This document shows positions 50,850-59,847 of a stretch of DNA of 64,000 bases, one piece after another (within the stretch, counting starts at the first letter, position 1; each line of letters opens with the position of its first letter). Origin of the DNA: JAUVPB01 sp965223695 (GTDB lineage Bacteria; Actinomycetota; Thermoleophilia; Gaiellales; Gaiellaceae). The stretch is taken from assembly GCA_965223695.1 (NCBI GenBank), contig CBDCXJ010000003.1, positions 1 to 64,000 on the forward strand. Reading direction: 5' to 3'. Under the pieces are notes generated by a model. It was given only the letters and a program-made list of their open reading frames with translations, did not search any database and was not told the DNA's origin. The translations under genes were made by a program, and so were the position numbers.

Positions 50850-52014
50850 CTATGTGATCGCGTCGAGCACGTCCGCGTCGATGTCGAGCTCCTCGAGCAC
50901 CGAGCGCGTGTGCTCGCCGAGCGCCGGTACCGGCCCCAGCTCGGCTCGCTCACCCCCAACGAGGATCGGGCTGCCGATCGATGGGATGTCGCCCACGGGT
51001 GAGCCGATCTCGGTCACGAGACCGCCGTGTTTCAGTTGCGGGTGCTCCATGACCTCGGGGAACTCGCGTACGAGTCCGCAGGGGATGCGCGCACGCTCGA
51101 GGATCTCGACCCACTCGTCGGCGCCGCGCGCCTGAAACACAGAGTCGAGCTCGGGCTCGAGCGCGTCGCGGTGCTCTTGCCGGCCTTCCATGGTTCCGTA
51201 GCGCTCGTCGGCGAGCAGATCCGGGCGCTCGATCACCTGCTCGCAGAAGACCTGCCAGTGCTCGACCGAGAGGACAGCGACGTTGAAGGTAGCGCCCGTC
51301 CGCTGCCAGCTGCGGGCCGTACGGGACGAACAGCGAGTGCTTCAGCCCCCAGCGTTTCGGCGCTTGCCCACGGTGCCACCAGAAGTGGGGGTAGTACCCG
51401 AGCCAGTCGATCATCGAATCGAACATCGAGACGACTACCGACTCGCCCTCGCCCGATGCGTTGCGCTTCACGAGCGCCGCGAGCGGTGCGAGCGCGGCGT
51501 TCGTTCCGGCGCCGATGTCAACGACGGGGAGCGGGATGCGCGAGGGCTCCTCGGGCGACCCGGTCAGCGCGATCAGACCACTCTCGCCCTGCACGATCAG
51601 GTCGTAGGCCGTCTTGTCGGCGTACGGGCCGTCGCGACCGAAGCCCGTGATCTCGGTGTAGATCACGTCGGGCCGAAGCGCCCGCACAGAGGCCTCGTCC
51701 AGCCCCATCGACGCGGCCCAACCGGGTGAGAAGTTGACGAGAAAGACGTCGCTCGCGCTGACGAGCGCTTCGATCGCCGGGCGCGTTGCCGGATCGCGCA
51801 GGTCGAGCACGACGCTCTTCTTGCCGCGGTTCATCCAGACGAAGCCCGTCGCAAGCCCCTTCGCGCCGGTGTCCCACGCGCGCGTGACATCGCCGTGGCC
51901 GGGGCGCTCGATCTTGATCACCTCGGCGCCGAGGTCGCAGAGCATGCGCGAGCACATCGGGCCGGCGAGACCGATCTCGCAGGCAAGCACTCGTACGCCG
52001 TCAAGCAGGCTCAT
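50850..52014 (-). pseudogene. CaiB/BaiF-family (class III) CoA-transferase with one frameshift
   Basis: Reads from ATG 52014 as MSLLDGVRVLACEIGLAGPM, CDLGAEVIKIERPGHGD and the catalytic-Asp region YDLIVQGESGLIALTG. Near 51300 the frame must change: VPYGPQLAADGR is followed in another frame by ATFNVAVLSVEHWQVFCEQV, and on to the end at 50850. Family members move CoA between carboxylic acids. A single one-base change in an otherwise perfect gene could be a sequencing error, so this may be an intact gene of about 388 residues. Confidence 0.85.
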
Positions 52015-52055
52015 GTGAGTACGCTACCCACCGGACTACGAGAGAAGGAGACCCC

Positions 52056-52457
52056 ATGGCCGAGCTGACCGAGAGCGTCCGCGAGCTTCTGGACGCGCCC
52101 AACTTCTGGCACCTCGGGACGATCAATCCTGACGGCCGCCCGCAGATCAACCCGATGTGGATCGACCGCGAGGGCGACAACATCGTGATCAACACGGCGA
52201 TCGGCCGCCGCAAGGAGAAGAACCTGCGGCGCGATCCGCGAGTCACCCTGTCGATCACGGAGCCCGACAACCCGTACAACTACTGCGAGATCCGGGGCGA
52301 GGTCGTCGACTACATCGAAGGTGACGAGGCGGAGGCGAGCATCGACAGCTTGGCCAAGAAGTACATCGGGAAAGACGAATACCCCTGGCGCGGCGACGGC
52401 GAGAAGCGGCTCAAGATGCTGGTCAAGGCCACGTACGTCGAGCACCTTCAGCGCTAG
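52056..52457 (+). CDS. PPOX-class F420-dependent oxidoreductase family protein
   Basis: 133 residues of the split-barrel flavin/F420-binding fold: ESVRELLDAPNFWHLGTINP, then GRPQINPMWIDREGDNIVIN, RRKEKNLRRDPRVTLSI and YCEIRGEVVDY. The conserved KEKNLRRDPRV basic block is typical of F420-dependent TIGR03618-type proteins. It begins after GAAGGAG and ATG 52056, and is divergent from the CoA-transferase gene and convergent with metB. Substrate not determinable. Confidence 0.88.
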   Translation: MAELTESVRELLDAPNFWHLGTINPDGRPQINPMWIDREGDNIVINTAIGRRKEKNLRRDPRVTLSITEPDNPYNYCEIRGEVVDYIEGDEAEASIDSLAKKYIGKDEYPWRGDGEKRLKMLVKATYVEHLQR

Positions 52458-52472
52458 CGCGCGGGAGTAGCG

Positions 52473-53642
52473 CTAGGACACATCCAACGCCTGCTCGAGA
52501 TCGGCGATCAGGTCTTCCTTCGCCTCGATCCCGACCGAGAGCCGAACGAGCGCGTCGTCGACCTCGAGTGGCGAGCCGGCCGCCGACGCATGCGTCATCG
52601 CGGCCGGGTGCTCGATTAGCGACTCGACCGCGCCGAGCGACTCGGCGAGCGTGAACAGCCGCGTCCTCGTCACGAGCTCGTACGCGGCGTCGCGCCCGCC
52701 GGCCGCGATGAACGAGAGCATGCCGCCGAAGCCGCTCATCTGGCGCCGCGCGACGTCATGGTTCGCGTGCGTCGGCAGCCCCGGGTAGAGCACGCGCGAG
52801 ACCGCCGGGTGTCCCTCGAGCATCTCGGCGATCGCGGCGGCGTTCTCGCAGTGGCGGTCCATCCGCACGGCAAGTGTCTTGATCCCGCGGAGCGTCAGGA
52901 AGCAGTCCTGCGGGCCCGGGACGGCGCCGGCCGAGTTCTGGACGAACGCAAGCTTCTCGCCGAACGCCGGGTCGTTGACCGTCACGAGGCCTCCGACGAC
53001 GTCCGAGTGACCGCCCAGGTACTTGGTCGTTGAGTGCACAACGACATCAGCGCCCTGAGCGAGCGGCTGCTGGAGGTAGGGCGTTGCGAACGTGTTGTCG
53101 ACGACGCAGAGCGCCCCGTTGGCGTGCGCGAGCTCTGCGATCGTCGCGATGTCGACGACCCGCAGGCCCGGATTGGTCGGAGTCTCGAGCCAGACAAGCT
53201 TCGCGCCCGTGGGCCAGTCGCGCTCGAGACCGTCGGGATCAGTGAGGTCGCGGGCGACCCAGCTGAAGCCTGCGGGTTCGTACACGCCGGACACCAGGCG
53301 GTACGTGCCGCCATAGGCGTCGTCGCCAAGGACGATCGCGTCGCCGGGTGACAGCTGGCGCAGAACGGCATCGGCGGCCGCCATTCCACTTGCGAACGCG
53401 CAACCGTACGTGGCGCCCTCGAGCGAGGCGACGCAGTCCTCGAGCGCCGTTCGCGTCGGGTTGGCCGTGCGCGAGTAGTCGTAGCCCTTGTGCTCACCCA
53501 CGTCCGTCTGGGCGTAGGTCGAGACCTGGTAGATCGGGGTCGTCACGGCGCCGGTCGTCGGGTCGGGGTGCTGACCGGCGTGAATCGCCCTGGTCTCGAA
53601 GGCGAGATCGTCCCCGCGCTCTGAGTAGTCGGTCTTGCTCAT
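52473..53642 (-). CDS. metB: Cystathionine gamma-synthase/lyase family enzyme
   Basis: 389 residues, Cys/Met-metabolism PLP family. FETRAIHAGQHPDPTTGAV, then YDYSRTANPTRTALE, CVVDNTFATPY and the PLP lysine in HSTTKYLGGHSDV (about residue 205). The C-terminal SLGAVESLIEHPAAMTHAS fits gamma-synthase/lyase. It overlaps the cystathionine beta-synthase gene by 4 bases, so the pair probably performs reverse transsulfuration (homocysteine to cysteine), which would make it a gamma-lyase in practice; the sequence alone does not decide. Confidence 0.9.
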   Translation of the reverse strand: MSKTDYSERGDDLAFETRAIHAGQHPDPTTGAVTTPIYQVSTYAQTDVGEHKGYDYSRTANPTRTALEDCVASLEGATYGCAFASGMAAADAVLRQLSPGDAIVLGDDAYGGTYRLVSGVYEPAGFSWVARDLTDPDGLERDWPTGAKLVWLETPTNPGLRVVDIATIAELAHANGALCVVDNTFATPYLQQPLAQGADVVVHSTTKYLGGHSDVVGGLVTVNDPAFGEKLAFVQNSAGAVPGPQDCFLTLRGIKTLAVRMDRHCENAAAIAEMLEGHPAVSRVLYPGLPTHANHDVARRQMSGFGGMLSFIAAGGRDAAYELVTRTRLFTLAESLGAVESLIEHPAAMTHASAAGSPLEVDDALVRLSVGIEAKEDLIADLEQALDVS

Positions 53643-55018
53643 GCGAGCGCTCCGACGTCGTCGGGCGAGAGGAATCGGAGCACGTCGGTCCGAGCGAGCA
53701 CGGTGCGCGGGCGGCCGCCGTCGAGCACGAGCAGCGCCGGCGCGGTGTCGAGCAGCTCGACGGCGAGCTCCACGGGCTGGCCGCTGCCAATCGTTGTCAG
53801 CTCCGGACTCATCACGTCCTCGACCGGCTCGTCGAGTACCGCGGCGTCAGCGAACACGCGCTCCATCAGGCGCAGCTCGTCGATCGAGCCCATGACCTCG
53901 GCGGCCGCGAGCGGCATCTCGTTCTTGGCGACCGGCATCTGGCTGAGACCGTGCTCCTGCAGCAAACGAATCGCGTCGCGGACGGTGTCCGTCGGCCGTG
54001 CGTAGATGAGCGGGGGAATGACACCCGGCTTTTCGTCGAGGACGTCGCCGACCGTGATTCCCGAGTGCTTTGTGAAGCCATACTCGTCAAGCCAGGCGTC
54101 GTTGAAAACGCTCGTCAGGTAGAGCCGCCCGGAGTCCGGGATCAGCACGACGACGAGGTCGTCGGGGCGACATTCGCTCGCCACCTCGAGCGCAGCTACG
54201 ACGGCGGTGCCGCACGACCCTCCGATCAGCAACCCTTCGACCTGGGTGACCCGCCGCGCCATCATGAACGACGCGCGGTCACTCACCGGTATGACCCGGT
54301 CGACGACCGACTTGTCGTATGTCTCGGGCCAGAAGTCCTCGCCGACGCCCTCGACGAGGTACGGGCGGCCCGAACCTCCCGAGTAGACCGAGCCCTCTGG
54401 GTCGGCGGCGACGACTTGCACGTCCGGGTTCTGCGCCTTGAGGTAGCGGCCGACGCCGCTGATCGTCCCGCCGGTACCGGCGCCACAAACGAAGTGCGTC
54501 ACCTTCCCGTCGGTCTGCCGCCAGATCTCGGGCCCCGTCGTCGCCTCGTGGGCGGCCGGGTTGTCGGCGTTGGCGTACTGGTTCGGCGAGTAGCCGCCCG
54601 GGGTTTCCCGCAAGAGCCTCTCGGCGGTCGAGTAGTAGGACTCGGGGTCCTCCGGCGGGACAGCGACCGGGCAGACCACGACCTCGGCGCCATAGGCGCG
54701 CAGCAGCTGCACCTTCTCGTAGCCGACCTTGTCCGTCATCACGAAGATGCACTTGTAGCCACGCTGCGCTGCGACGATCGCGAGGCCGACACCCGTGTTT
54801 CCCGAGGTCGGCTCGATGATGGTCCCGCCCGGCTTCAGGTCGCCGCGCTGCTCGGCTGCCTCGATCATGGCGAGCGCCGGTCGATCCTTGACGCTGCCCC
54901 CGGGGTTCGAGGTCTCGAGCTTCGCGAGCACAGGGCAGGGCAGAACGCTCCCGATCTGGCGCAGCCGCACGAGCGGCGTCTCACCGATGAGCTCGAGGAC
55001 GGAGTCGGCGACGTCCAT
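53639..55018 (-). CDS. cbs: Cystathionine beta-synthase (PLP domain plus CBS pair)
   Basis: 459 residues from ATG 55018; upstream open frame to 55882 is the antisense-phase shadow of the neighbouring dehydrogenase. PLP fold type II: LIGETPLVRLRQIG, lysine in GGSVKDRPALAMIE (about residue 44), PTSGNTGVGLAIVA and the phosphate loop GAGTGGTISGVGRY. A CBS-domain pair occupies about 335-459 (RPTDTVRDAIRLLQEHGLSQ; DVMSPELTTIGSGQPVELAV). No N-terminal haem domain is present, as in bacterial enzymes. Starts 11 bases after the dehydrogenase gene and overlaps metB. Confidence 0.94.
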   Translation of the reverse strand: MDVADSVLELIGETPLVRLRQIGSVLPCPVLAKLETSNPGGSVKDRPALAMIEAAEQRGDLKPGGTIIEPTSGNTGVGLAIVAAQRGYKCIFVMTDKVGYEKVQLLRAYGAEVVVCPVAVPPEDPESYYSTAERLLRETPGGYSPNQYANADNPAAHEATTGPEIWRQTDGKVTHFVCGAGTGGTISGVGRYLKAQNPDVQVVAADPEGSVYSGGSGRPYLVEGVGEDFWPETYDKSVVDRVIPVSDRASFMMARRVTQVEGLLIGGSCGTAVVAALEVASECRPDDLVVVLIPDSGRLYLTSVFNDAWLDEYGFTKHSGITVGDVLDEKPGVIPPLIYARPTDTVRDAIRLLQEHGLSQMPVAKNEMPLAAAEVMGSIDELRLMERVFADAAVLDEPVEDVMSPELTTIGSGQPVELAVELLDTAPALLVLDGGRPRTVLARTDVLRFLSPDDVGALA

Positions 55019-55029
55019 GCGACCTCCGA

Positions 55030-56073
55030 TCAGGCGGCGACGCGCGCCGCGATTGCGTCGCCGACCTCGGTGGTCGACGCGGTGCCGCCAATGTCGCCGG
55101 TACGCGGCCCATCGGCGCAGACGGCGTCGAGCGCCGCCGCGAGCCGCGACGCAGCGTCGCTCTGGCCGAGGTGCTCGAGCATCAAGACGGCGCTCCAGAC
55201 GGCGCCGACGGGGTTGGCGATGCCCTTGCCCATGATGTCCGGAGCCGACCCATGCACCGGCTCGAACAGGCCGGGAGTGTCGCTGCCGGGAGCGATGTTG
55301 GCGCTGGCCGCCGTGCCCATACCGCCCTGGATCGCGGCGGCAATGTCCGTGAGGATGTCGCCGAAGAGGTTCGAGGCGACGACCACGTCGAGCGACTGGG
55401 GGCTTCGCACCATGCGCGCCGCGAGCGCGTCGACGAGCGCGCGCTCGACCGTGACGGCCGGAAAGTCGGCCGCCACCGACTCGACCACCTCGTCCCAGAG
55501 CACGTAGCCGTAGCGGGAGGCGTTCGACTTGGTGGCGCTTGTAAGGAGTCCGCGGCGCTCGCTGGCCCGCTCGAACGCACAGCGAACGATGCGCTCGACA
55601 CCGGCGCGTGTGAACACGCTGACCTCGACGCCGACCTCCTGGTCGTGGCCCTGGTGTGCGCGCCCGCCGACGCCCGAGTACTCGCCTTCGGAGTTCTCGC
55701 GCACGAAGAGCATGTCGATGTCGGCCTCGGCGCGCCCAGCCAGCGGCGTTGGCACTCCTGGCAACAGACGCACCGGGCGCAGGTTGGCCCAGAGATCGAG
55801 TCGCTGGCGAATGGGCAGGATCATCGTCCAGAGTGAGATGTGGTCGGCAACGCTCGGGTGCCCGCAGGCGCCGAGCATGCACGCGTCGTGCGCACGCAGC
55901 GTCTCTTCCCAGTCCTCAGACATCATCGAGCCGGTCGCGTGCCAGCGGTCGGCTCCCCAGTCGAGCTCGGTCCACTCGATGCCGAGGCTTAGCGCGTCGA
56001 GAACCTTGCGCGCTTCGGCGATGACCTCGGTGCCGACGCCGTCGCCAGGCAGCAGCGCGATTCGCAAAGTCAC
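55030..56073 (-). CDS. Tartrate/D-malate/isopropylmalate dehydrogenase family enzyme
   Basis: 347 residues of the beta-decarboxylating dehydrogenase family: IALLPGDGVGTEVIAEARKV, the substrate-binding LRPVRLLPGV, FVRENSEGEYSGVGG, the metal Asp block NLFGDILTDIAAAIQGG and NAD motif FEPVHGSAPDI. The ENSEGEYSG motif is characteristic of tartrate/D-malate dehydrogenases rather than of LeuB. It acts on a 2-hydroxyacid and releases CO2, probably with NAD. First gene of the operon with cbs and metB, which is an unusual partnership. Its start is 20 bases from the divergent MFS gene. Confidence 0.9.
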   Translation of the reverse strand: MTLRIALLPGDGVGTEVIAEARKVLDALSLGIEWTELDWGADRWHATGSMMSEDWEETLRAHDACMLGACGHPSVADHISLWTMILPIRQRLDLWANLRPVRLLPGVPTPLAGRAEADIDMLFVRENSEGEYSGVGGRAHQGHDQEVGVEVSVFTRAGVERIVRCAFERASERRGLLTSATKSNASRYGYVLWDEVVESVAADFPAVTVERALVDALAARMVRSPQSLDVVVASNLFGDILTDIAAAIQGGMGTAASANIAPGSDTPGLFEPVHGSAPDIMGKGIANPVGAVWSAVLMLEHLGQSDAASRLAAALDAVCADGPRTGDIGGTASTTEVGDAIAARVAA

Positions 56074-56081
56074 CGGGCGAT

Positions 56082-56087
56082 CATAAT
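56082..56087 (+). promoter_or_regulatory. Possible -10 element (CATAAT) for a leaderless MFS transcript
   Basis: CATAAT ends 6 bases before the ATG at 56094, so transcription would start at or near the start codon. TTCGCA 15 bases upstream could be a weak -35. No Shine-Dalgarno sequence is present and only 20 bases separate the divergent starts. Leaderless mRNAs are common in actinobacteria. Confidence 0.35.
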
Positions 56088-56093
56088 GGCCCG

Positions 56094-57326
56094 ATGGCGG
56101 TGACTCCCTCGGCCCGGATCGACCGCGCGACGGCCGTTGCGTTCCTCGGTGCGTTCCTGGCGCTCGGACTCGTGTTCGTCGTCGTGTTCGTCGTCCCGCC
56201 GCTGATCAGCGTGTTCGTCGACGACCTCGGCCTCACCCACTCGCAGGCCGGTGACCTGATGACCGCGTACCTCGTCGGCTATGTGCTGATCAGCCTCGTG
56301 GCGGGGCAGCTCGGCGATCGGTTTGGTGCGCTCACGGTGATGGCCAGCGGGCTCGCGCTCGGCGTCGCGTCGACGTTCCTCTTCGCTCTCACCGAGAACC
56401 TCGCTGTCTTCCTCGTCGCCCGTGTCGGCATCGGGATCGCGACCGGGCTCGTCTTCGCGCCCGGGATCGCCTTCGTCGCACGGCTCCTGCCTCGTCAGCA
56501 CATCAACAAGGGCGTCGGCTTCTACACCGCCGGCCTATCCGTCGGAATCCTGATCGTGTTCCTTACGACGCCGCTGATCGAGGAGGCGGCGGACTGGCGC
56601 ATTGCGGTGATCACGTTCGGGATTGCCGCGGGCGTCGGCACCCTCCTCTTCATCCTGGCGACGTTGCCGGTGTCGTGGCGAGCCTCGCGTGCCGCCGACG
56701 TCACCACCGAACCGGGCATTCCGACGAAGGAGCTGCTTGCCGACCGCTCCTTCTGGCGCGTCTGCGCGGCGCTGTTCATGGCGATGTTCGTAACCTACGG
56801 CGTCTACACCTGGATCGCGCCCTACTTCGATGAGACCGCGGGGTTCTCTGCGAGCCAGATCTCGCTCGCGCTCGCCGTCTCGGTTGCAGCCGGAATCCCT
56901 GCAACCCTGCTGGCGGGCTGGATCTCGGATCGCTCGGGCCGCCCGCTTCTCGTCTCGGGCATCAGCTTCGCAATGGTTGCCACTCTGGTCGTCCTCGCCG
57001 CGAGCGACGAGATCTCGTTCGCCGTCGCGACGTTTGTGGCGATCATCGCGACCTTCGGTACGGCCGGCGGACTCGTCCCGCTATTCGTGCTGCCCTCACG
57101 CGTCGTGGCGCCGGCGTCGGCGGCGAAGGCGACCGGAATCGCCACCGCCGTGGCAATGAGCGGCGCGCTCATATCGACCCTTGTTGGTGGACGGCTCGTT
57201 GAGTGGACCGACGGCTACACCGTGCCGTTCATCGTCTACGTCGTGGCCATGGCGGCAATGGTCACCTTGGTCTTCCCGCAGGCATCGAGCGCCGTGCGGC
57301 ACCGCCAGCGGCTGCTCGCGACGTAG
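56094..57326 (+). CDS. Major facilitator superfamily transporter
   Basis: 410 residues with 12 predicted membrane helices in two halves. First half shows VVPPLISVFVDDLGLTHSQA and GYVLISLVAGQLGDRFG, the MFS A-motif (GQLGDRFG near residues 66-77); second half repeats it as LLAGWISDRSGRP. Cytoplasmic loop between helices 6 and 7 at about 195-220. It resembles sugar-efflux/metabolite transporters of the YfkF/AraJ type; substrate unknown. Divergent from the dehydrogenase gene, convergent with the E1 gene. Confidence 0.92.
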   Translation: MAVTPSARIDRATAVAFLGAFLALGLVFVVVFVVPPLISVFVDDLGLTHSQAGDLMTAYLVGYVLISLVAGQLGDRFGALTVMASGLALGVASTFLFALTENLAVFLVARVGIGIATGLVFAPGIAFVARLLPRQHINKGVGFYTAGLSVGILIVFLTTPLIEEAADWRIAVITFGIAAGVGTLLFILATLPVSWRASRAADVTTEPGIPTKELLADRSFWRVCAALFMAMFVTYGVYTWIAPYFDETAGFSASQISLALAVSVAAGIPATLLAGWISDRSGRPLLVSGISFAMVATLVVLAASDEISFAVATFVAIIATFGTAGGLVPLFVLPSRVVAPASAAKATGIATAVAMSGALISTLVGGRLVEWTDGYTVPFIVYVVAMAAMVTLVFPQASSAVRHRQRLLAT

Positions 57327-57338
57327 CAGCGACGCGAC

Positions 57339-57365
57339 TGCGCGCCGGCGCCGCGGCCGCGCGCA
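57339..57365. terminator. Possible GC-rich terminator between convergent MFS and E1 genes
   Basis: TGCGCG (57339-57344) pairs with CGCGCA (57360-57365), with further partial GC pairing inside. It occupies the 52-base gap between the two stops. Confidence 0.35.
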
Positions 57366-57378
57366 CCTCGAGATGGTC

Positions 57379-59757
57379 CTAGTGCTCGAGCGCGATCAGC
57401 GAGGCCGTGACGATCGCCTCGGGCGAGAGATCGTAGGCGTCATAGACCGACGCGAGGTCACCAACCTGCCCGTACACATCGACGCCGAGCGGCACGGCGC
57501 GCATTCCCAGCGCGCTCCCGACCCAGGCAAGCGCGTGCGAGGCGCCATCGATCACAGTGACGATCGGCGAGCCGCGCAGCGCGGGCGGCACGAGCCGCTC
57601 GAGATGCGAGGGCGTGCGGCGGGCGCCGATGTCGTCGAGATGCGTCAGTCGCCGCGAGCGCCAATCCCGGTACGCGCGGTCAGGTGAGCTCAGGCAGAGG
57701 ACGCCCGCCTTGACGTCCTCGTCGCGCTCGAGCGCCTCGGCGGCCAGGAGAACCTCGGGCACGATCGCGCCGCAGGTGACGATCACCACCGTGTCGACGC
57801 TCGGGCTCACCTCGCGTATCCAGTACCCGCCGAACAGGACGTCCTGGCGGACGGCTTCCTCGCCACGCCGCTCGACCAGCTCGGTGAACGGCGCCTGGAC
57901 GACCGGCTTCGTCGTCAGCCGAAGGTAGAGCGACTCGCCGTCGGGCTCCTGCATCGCACGCAGATGGTCGAGCAGGATCCACTCGAGCTCGCGCGCGTAG
58001 GTGGGCTCGGCGTAGAGAACGCCCGGCAGCTCCATGCCGACGCTCGGAGTGATCGTCGACTGGTGGGCGCCACCCTCGCGTGAGAGCGAGACGCCCGACG
58101 GCGTTCCGAGCACGATGAAGCGCGAGCCCGAATACGTGCCGTAGAGCATGCCCTCGAGGCCGCGGATGACGAACGGGTCGTACAGCGTTCCGATCGGGAA
58201 CAAGAGCTCGCCCTGGTAGGCGCGCGTCATTCCCAGCTGGCCCAGGGCGAGGAACAGGTTCATCTCCGAGATCCCCAGCTCGATGTGCTGACCGCCGGGG
58301 CTGACTCGCCAGCTCAGCATCGACTCCTCGAGCTCGTCGTAGACCGGCTCCTCCTCGTGCCCGTAGACCCCCACCTTGTTGATCCAACCGCCCAGGTTGG
58401 TCGAGACCGAGACGTCGGGAGAGACCGTGACGATGCGCTTCGCAAGCTCGTCGATGCGTGACAGGTCGAGCAGGGTGCGCCCGACCGCGGCCTGCGTCGA
58501 GGTCGCGGCTGGGTCCCGCGCTGAGATGGTCGCCGGAACGTCGATCGGCCGTGATGCAGGGCTGTCGACCCGGGTCAGCCGCTCGCGCGCCCGCAGACAA
58601 AGCCCGGCTTCGGCGGTGCCCTCGGAGAAGGCGTCCCACTCGCTCGCCTCCGCGAGACCGAAGGAGTCTCGGAGGGCGTCGATCTGGTCGCCGCTCAGAA
58701 GCGCCGAGTGGTTCATCGGGTGCCCCGCGATCGGAAGCCCCCAACCCTTGATGGTGTATGCGAAGAGGACGGTCGGGCGGCTGGTGTCGCGGCGGGCATC
58801 GGCGTACGCCTCGAGCAGGTCTTCGAGGTCATGGCCGCCGAGATCCTGTATCAGGGCCCCCTCCTCGCCGTGATACTCCTCGAGAAGGCGTCCGAGACGC
58901 GCGCGCTCGCCCGCACTCAGATCGCGCATGAGCGCTTCGTGCACGACCTCTTCGGATGCGCCGAACAGAGACTGATAGAGCTGGTTGGGCATCTCGTCGA
59001 TGCGCCGGCGCAGAACATCGCCGCCCTCCTTGGCGTACGCCTCGCGCAGCCGGCGGCCGTACTTCAGCTCGATTACCTGCCAGCCACAGGTCGCAAACTG
59101 CTGCTGCAACTCGGCCGATTTGATGATCGGCACAACGCGGTCGAGGCTCTGGCGGTTCAGGTCGACGACCCAGAGAACGTTGCCGAGATCGCGGGTCTGC
59201 GGCTCGATCACCGCCTCCCAGAGGTTGCCCTCGTCGAGCTCGGCGTCGCCGAGTAGCGAGATGAAACGGCCACCGGTTCCCTCGCCGAAGTGGTCGTCGA
59301 CGTAGCGATCAGCGAGGGCGCCGAAGAGCGGCGCAGCGGAGCCGATACCGACCGAGCCGGTCGAGTAGTCGACCGGGAAATGATCCTTCGTCCGGCTCGG
59401 GTATGACTGCAGGCCGCCGAACTCGCGCAGGCGCGTCAGGTAGGAGCCGTCGAGCCTGCCAATGAGGTACTCTATCGCGTGGAGCACTGGCGAGGCGTGC
59501 GGTTTCAGCGACACGAGATCCTCGGCGCGCAGATCGCGGAAGTACAACGCTGTCATCAGCGAGACCATCGAAGCCGACGAGGCCTGATGCCCACCGACCT
59601 TCAGCTCATCGGTTTTCGCACGCTCGCGGTTCGCGTAGTCGACGATGCGCGTCGCAAGCCAGAGGACGCGTTTCTCGACCGAGCGGAGGGCCTCGAGCTG
59701 GGTCTTGGTAATCGCAGGCTCGTCTACCGATCCGGGCTCGGAGGCGACATCGGTCAC
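57379..59757 (-). CDS. AceE-type 2-oxoacid dehydrogenase E1 / transketolase-like protein
   Basis: 792 residues, thiamine-diphosphate-dependent, with both halves in one chain as in homodimeric E1 (AceE). The TPP motif is GDAELDEGNLWEAVIEPQTR to LWVVDLNRQ (about residues 166-200), where GDG is GDA as in AceE. The second half has ELGISEMNLFLALGQLGMTR and VSLSREGGAHQSTITPS (His in AHQS). No E2 or E3 gene is in the window. E1 decarboxylates pyruvate or a related oxoacid; whether it works with an E2 encoded elsewhere is unknown. Divergent from the DipZ gene across 90 bases. Confidence 0.9.
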   Translation of the reverse strand: MTDVASEPGSVDEPAITKTQLEALRSVEKRVLWLATRIVDYANRERAKTDELKVGGHQASSASMVSLMTALYFRDLRAEDLVSLKPHASPVLHAIEYLIGRLDGSYLTRLREFGGLQSYPSRTKDHFPVDYSTGSVGIGSAAPLFGALADRYVDDHFGEGTGGRFISLLGDAELDEGNLWEAVIEPQTRDLGNVLWVVDLNRQSLDRVVPIIKSAELQQQFATCGWQVIELKYGRRLREAYAKEGGDVLRRRIDEMPNQLYQSLFGASEEVVHEALMRDLSAGERARLGRLLEEYHGEEGALIQDLGGHDLEDLLEAYADARRDTSRPTVLFAYTIKGWGLPIAGHPMNHSALLSGDQIDALRDSFGLAEASEWDAFSEGTAEAGLCLRARERLTRVDSPASRPIDVPATISARDPAATSTQAAVGRTLLDLSRIDELAKRIVTVSPDVSVSTNLGGWINKVGVYGHEEEPVYDELEESMLSWRVSPGGQHIELGISEMNLFLALGQLGMTRAYQGELLFPIGTLYDPFVIRGLEGMLYGTYSGSRFIVLGTPSGVSLSREGGAHQSTITPSVGMELPGVLYAEPTYARELEWILLDHLRAMQEPDGESLYLRLTTKPVVQAPFTELVERRGEEAVRQDVLFGGYWIREVSPSVDTVVIVTCGAIVPEVLLAAEALERDEDVKAGVLCLSSPDRAYRDWRSRRLTHLDDIGARRTPSHLERLVPPALRGSPIVTVIDGASHALAWVGSALGMRAVPLGVDVYGQVGDLASVYDAYDLSPEAIVTASLIALEH

Positions 59758-59817
59758 AGCTCAAAGTGTAGTCGCGCCATGGAAAAACAGGCCTGTAAGG
59801 AACTGTTCAGAGCTCGC

Positions 59818-59834
59818 CTCTACCATCGGTAGAG
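59818..59834. promoter_or_regulatory. Inverted repeat 13 bases upstream of the DipZ-like gene
   Basis: CTCTACC-ATC-GGTAGAG is a perfect 7-base palindrome with a 3-base centre, located between the divergent E1 and DipZ genes and just before ATG 59848. It could be an operator or an mRNA hairpin masking the start region. No partner regulator is encoded nearby. Confidence 0.5.
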
Positions 59835-59847
59835 AGCTTCCCGCGCT

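Noticed and set aside
53348..55507. Long plus-strand open frame (719 codons) antisense to cbs and metB
   Set aside because: Arg/Asp/His-rich with no family motif; it mirrors the codon bias of the real minus-strand genes, which show complete PLP and CBS domain motifs.
55019..55882. N-terminal extension of cystathionine beta-synthase to 747 residues
   Set aside because: The added part is the wrong-frame reading of the dehydrogenase gene; the ATG at 55018 matches the family N-terminus.
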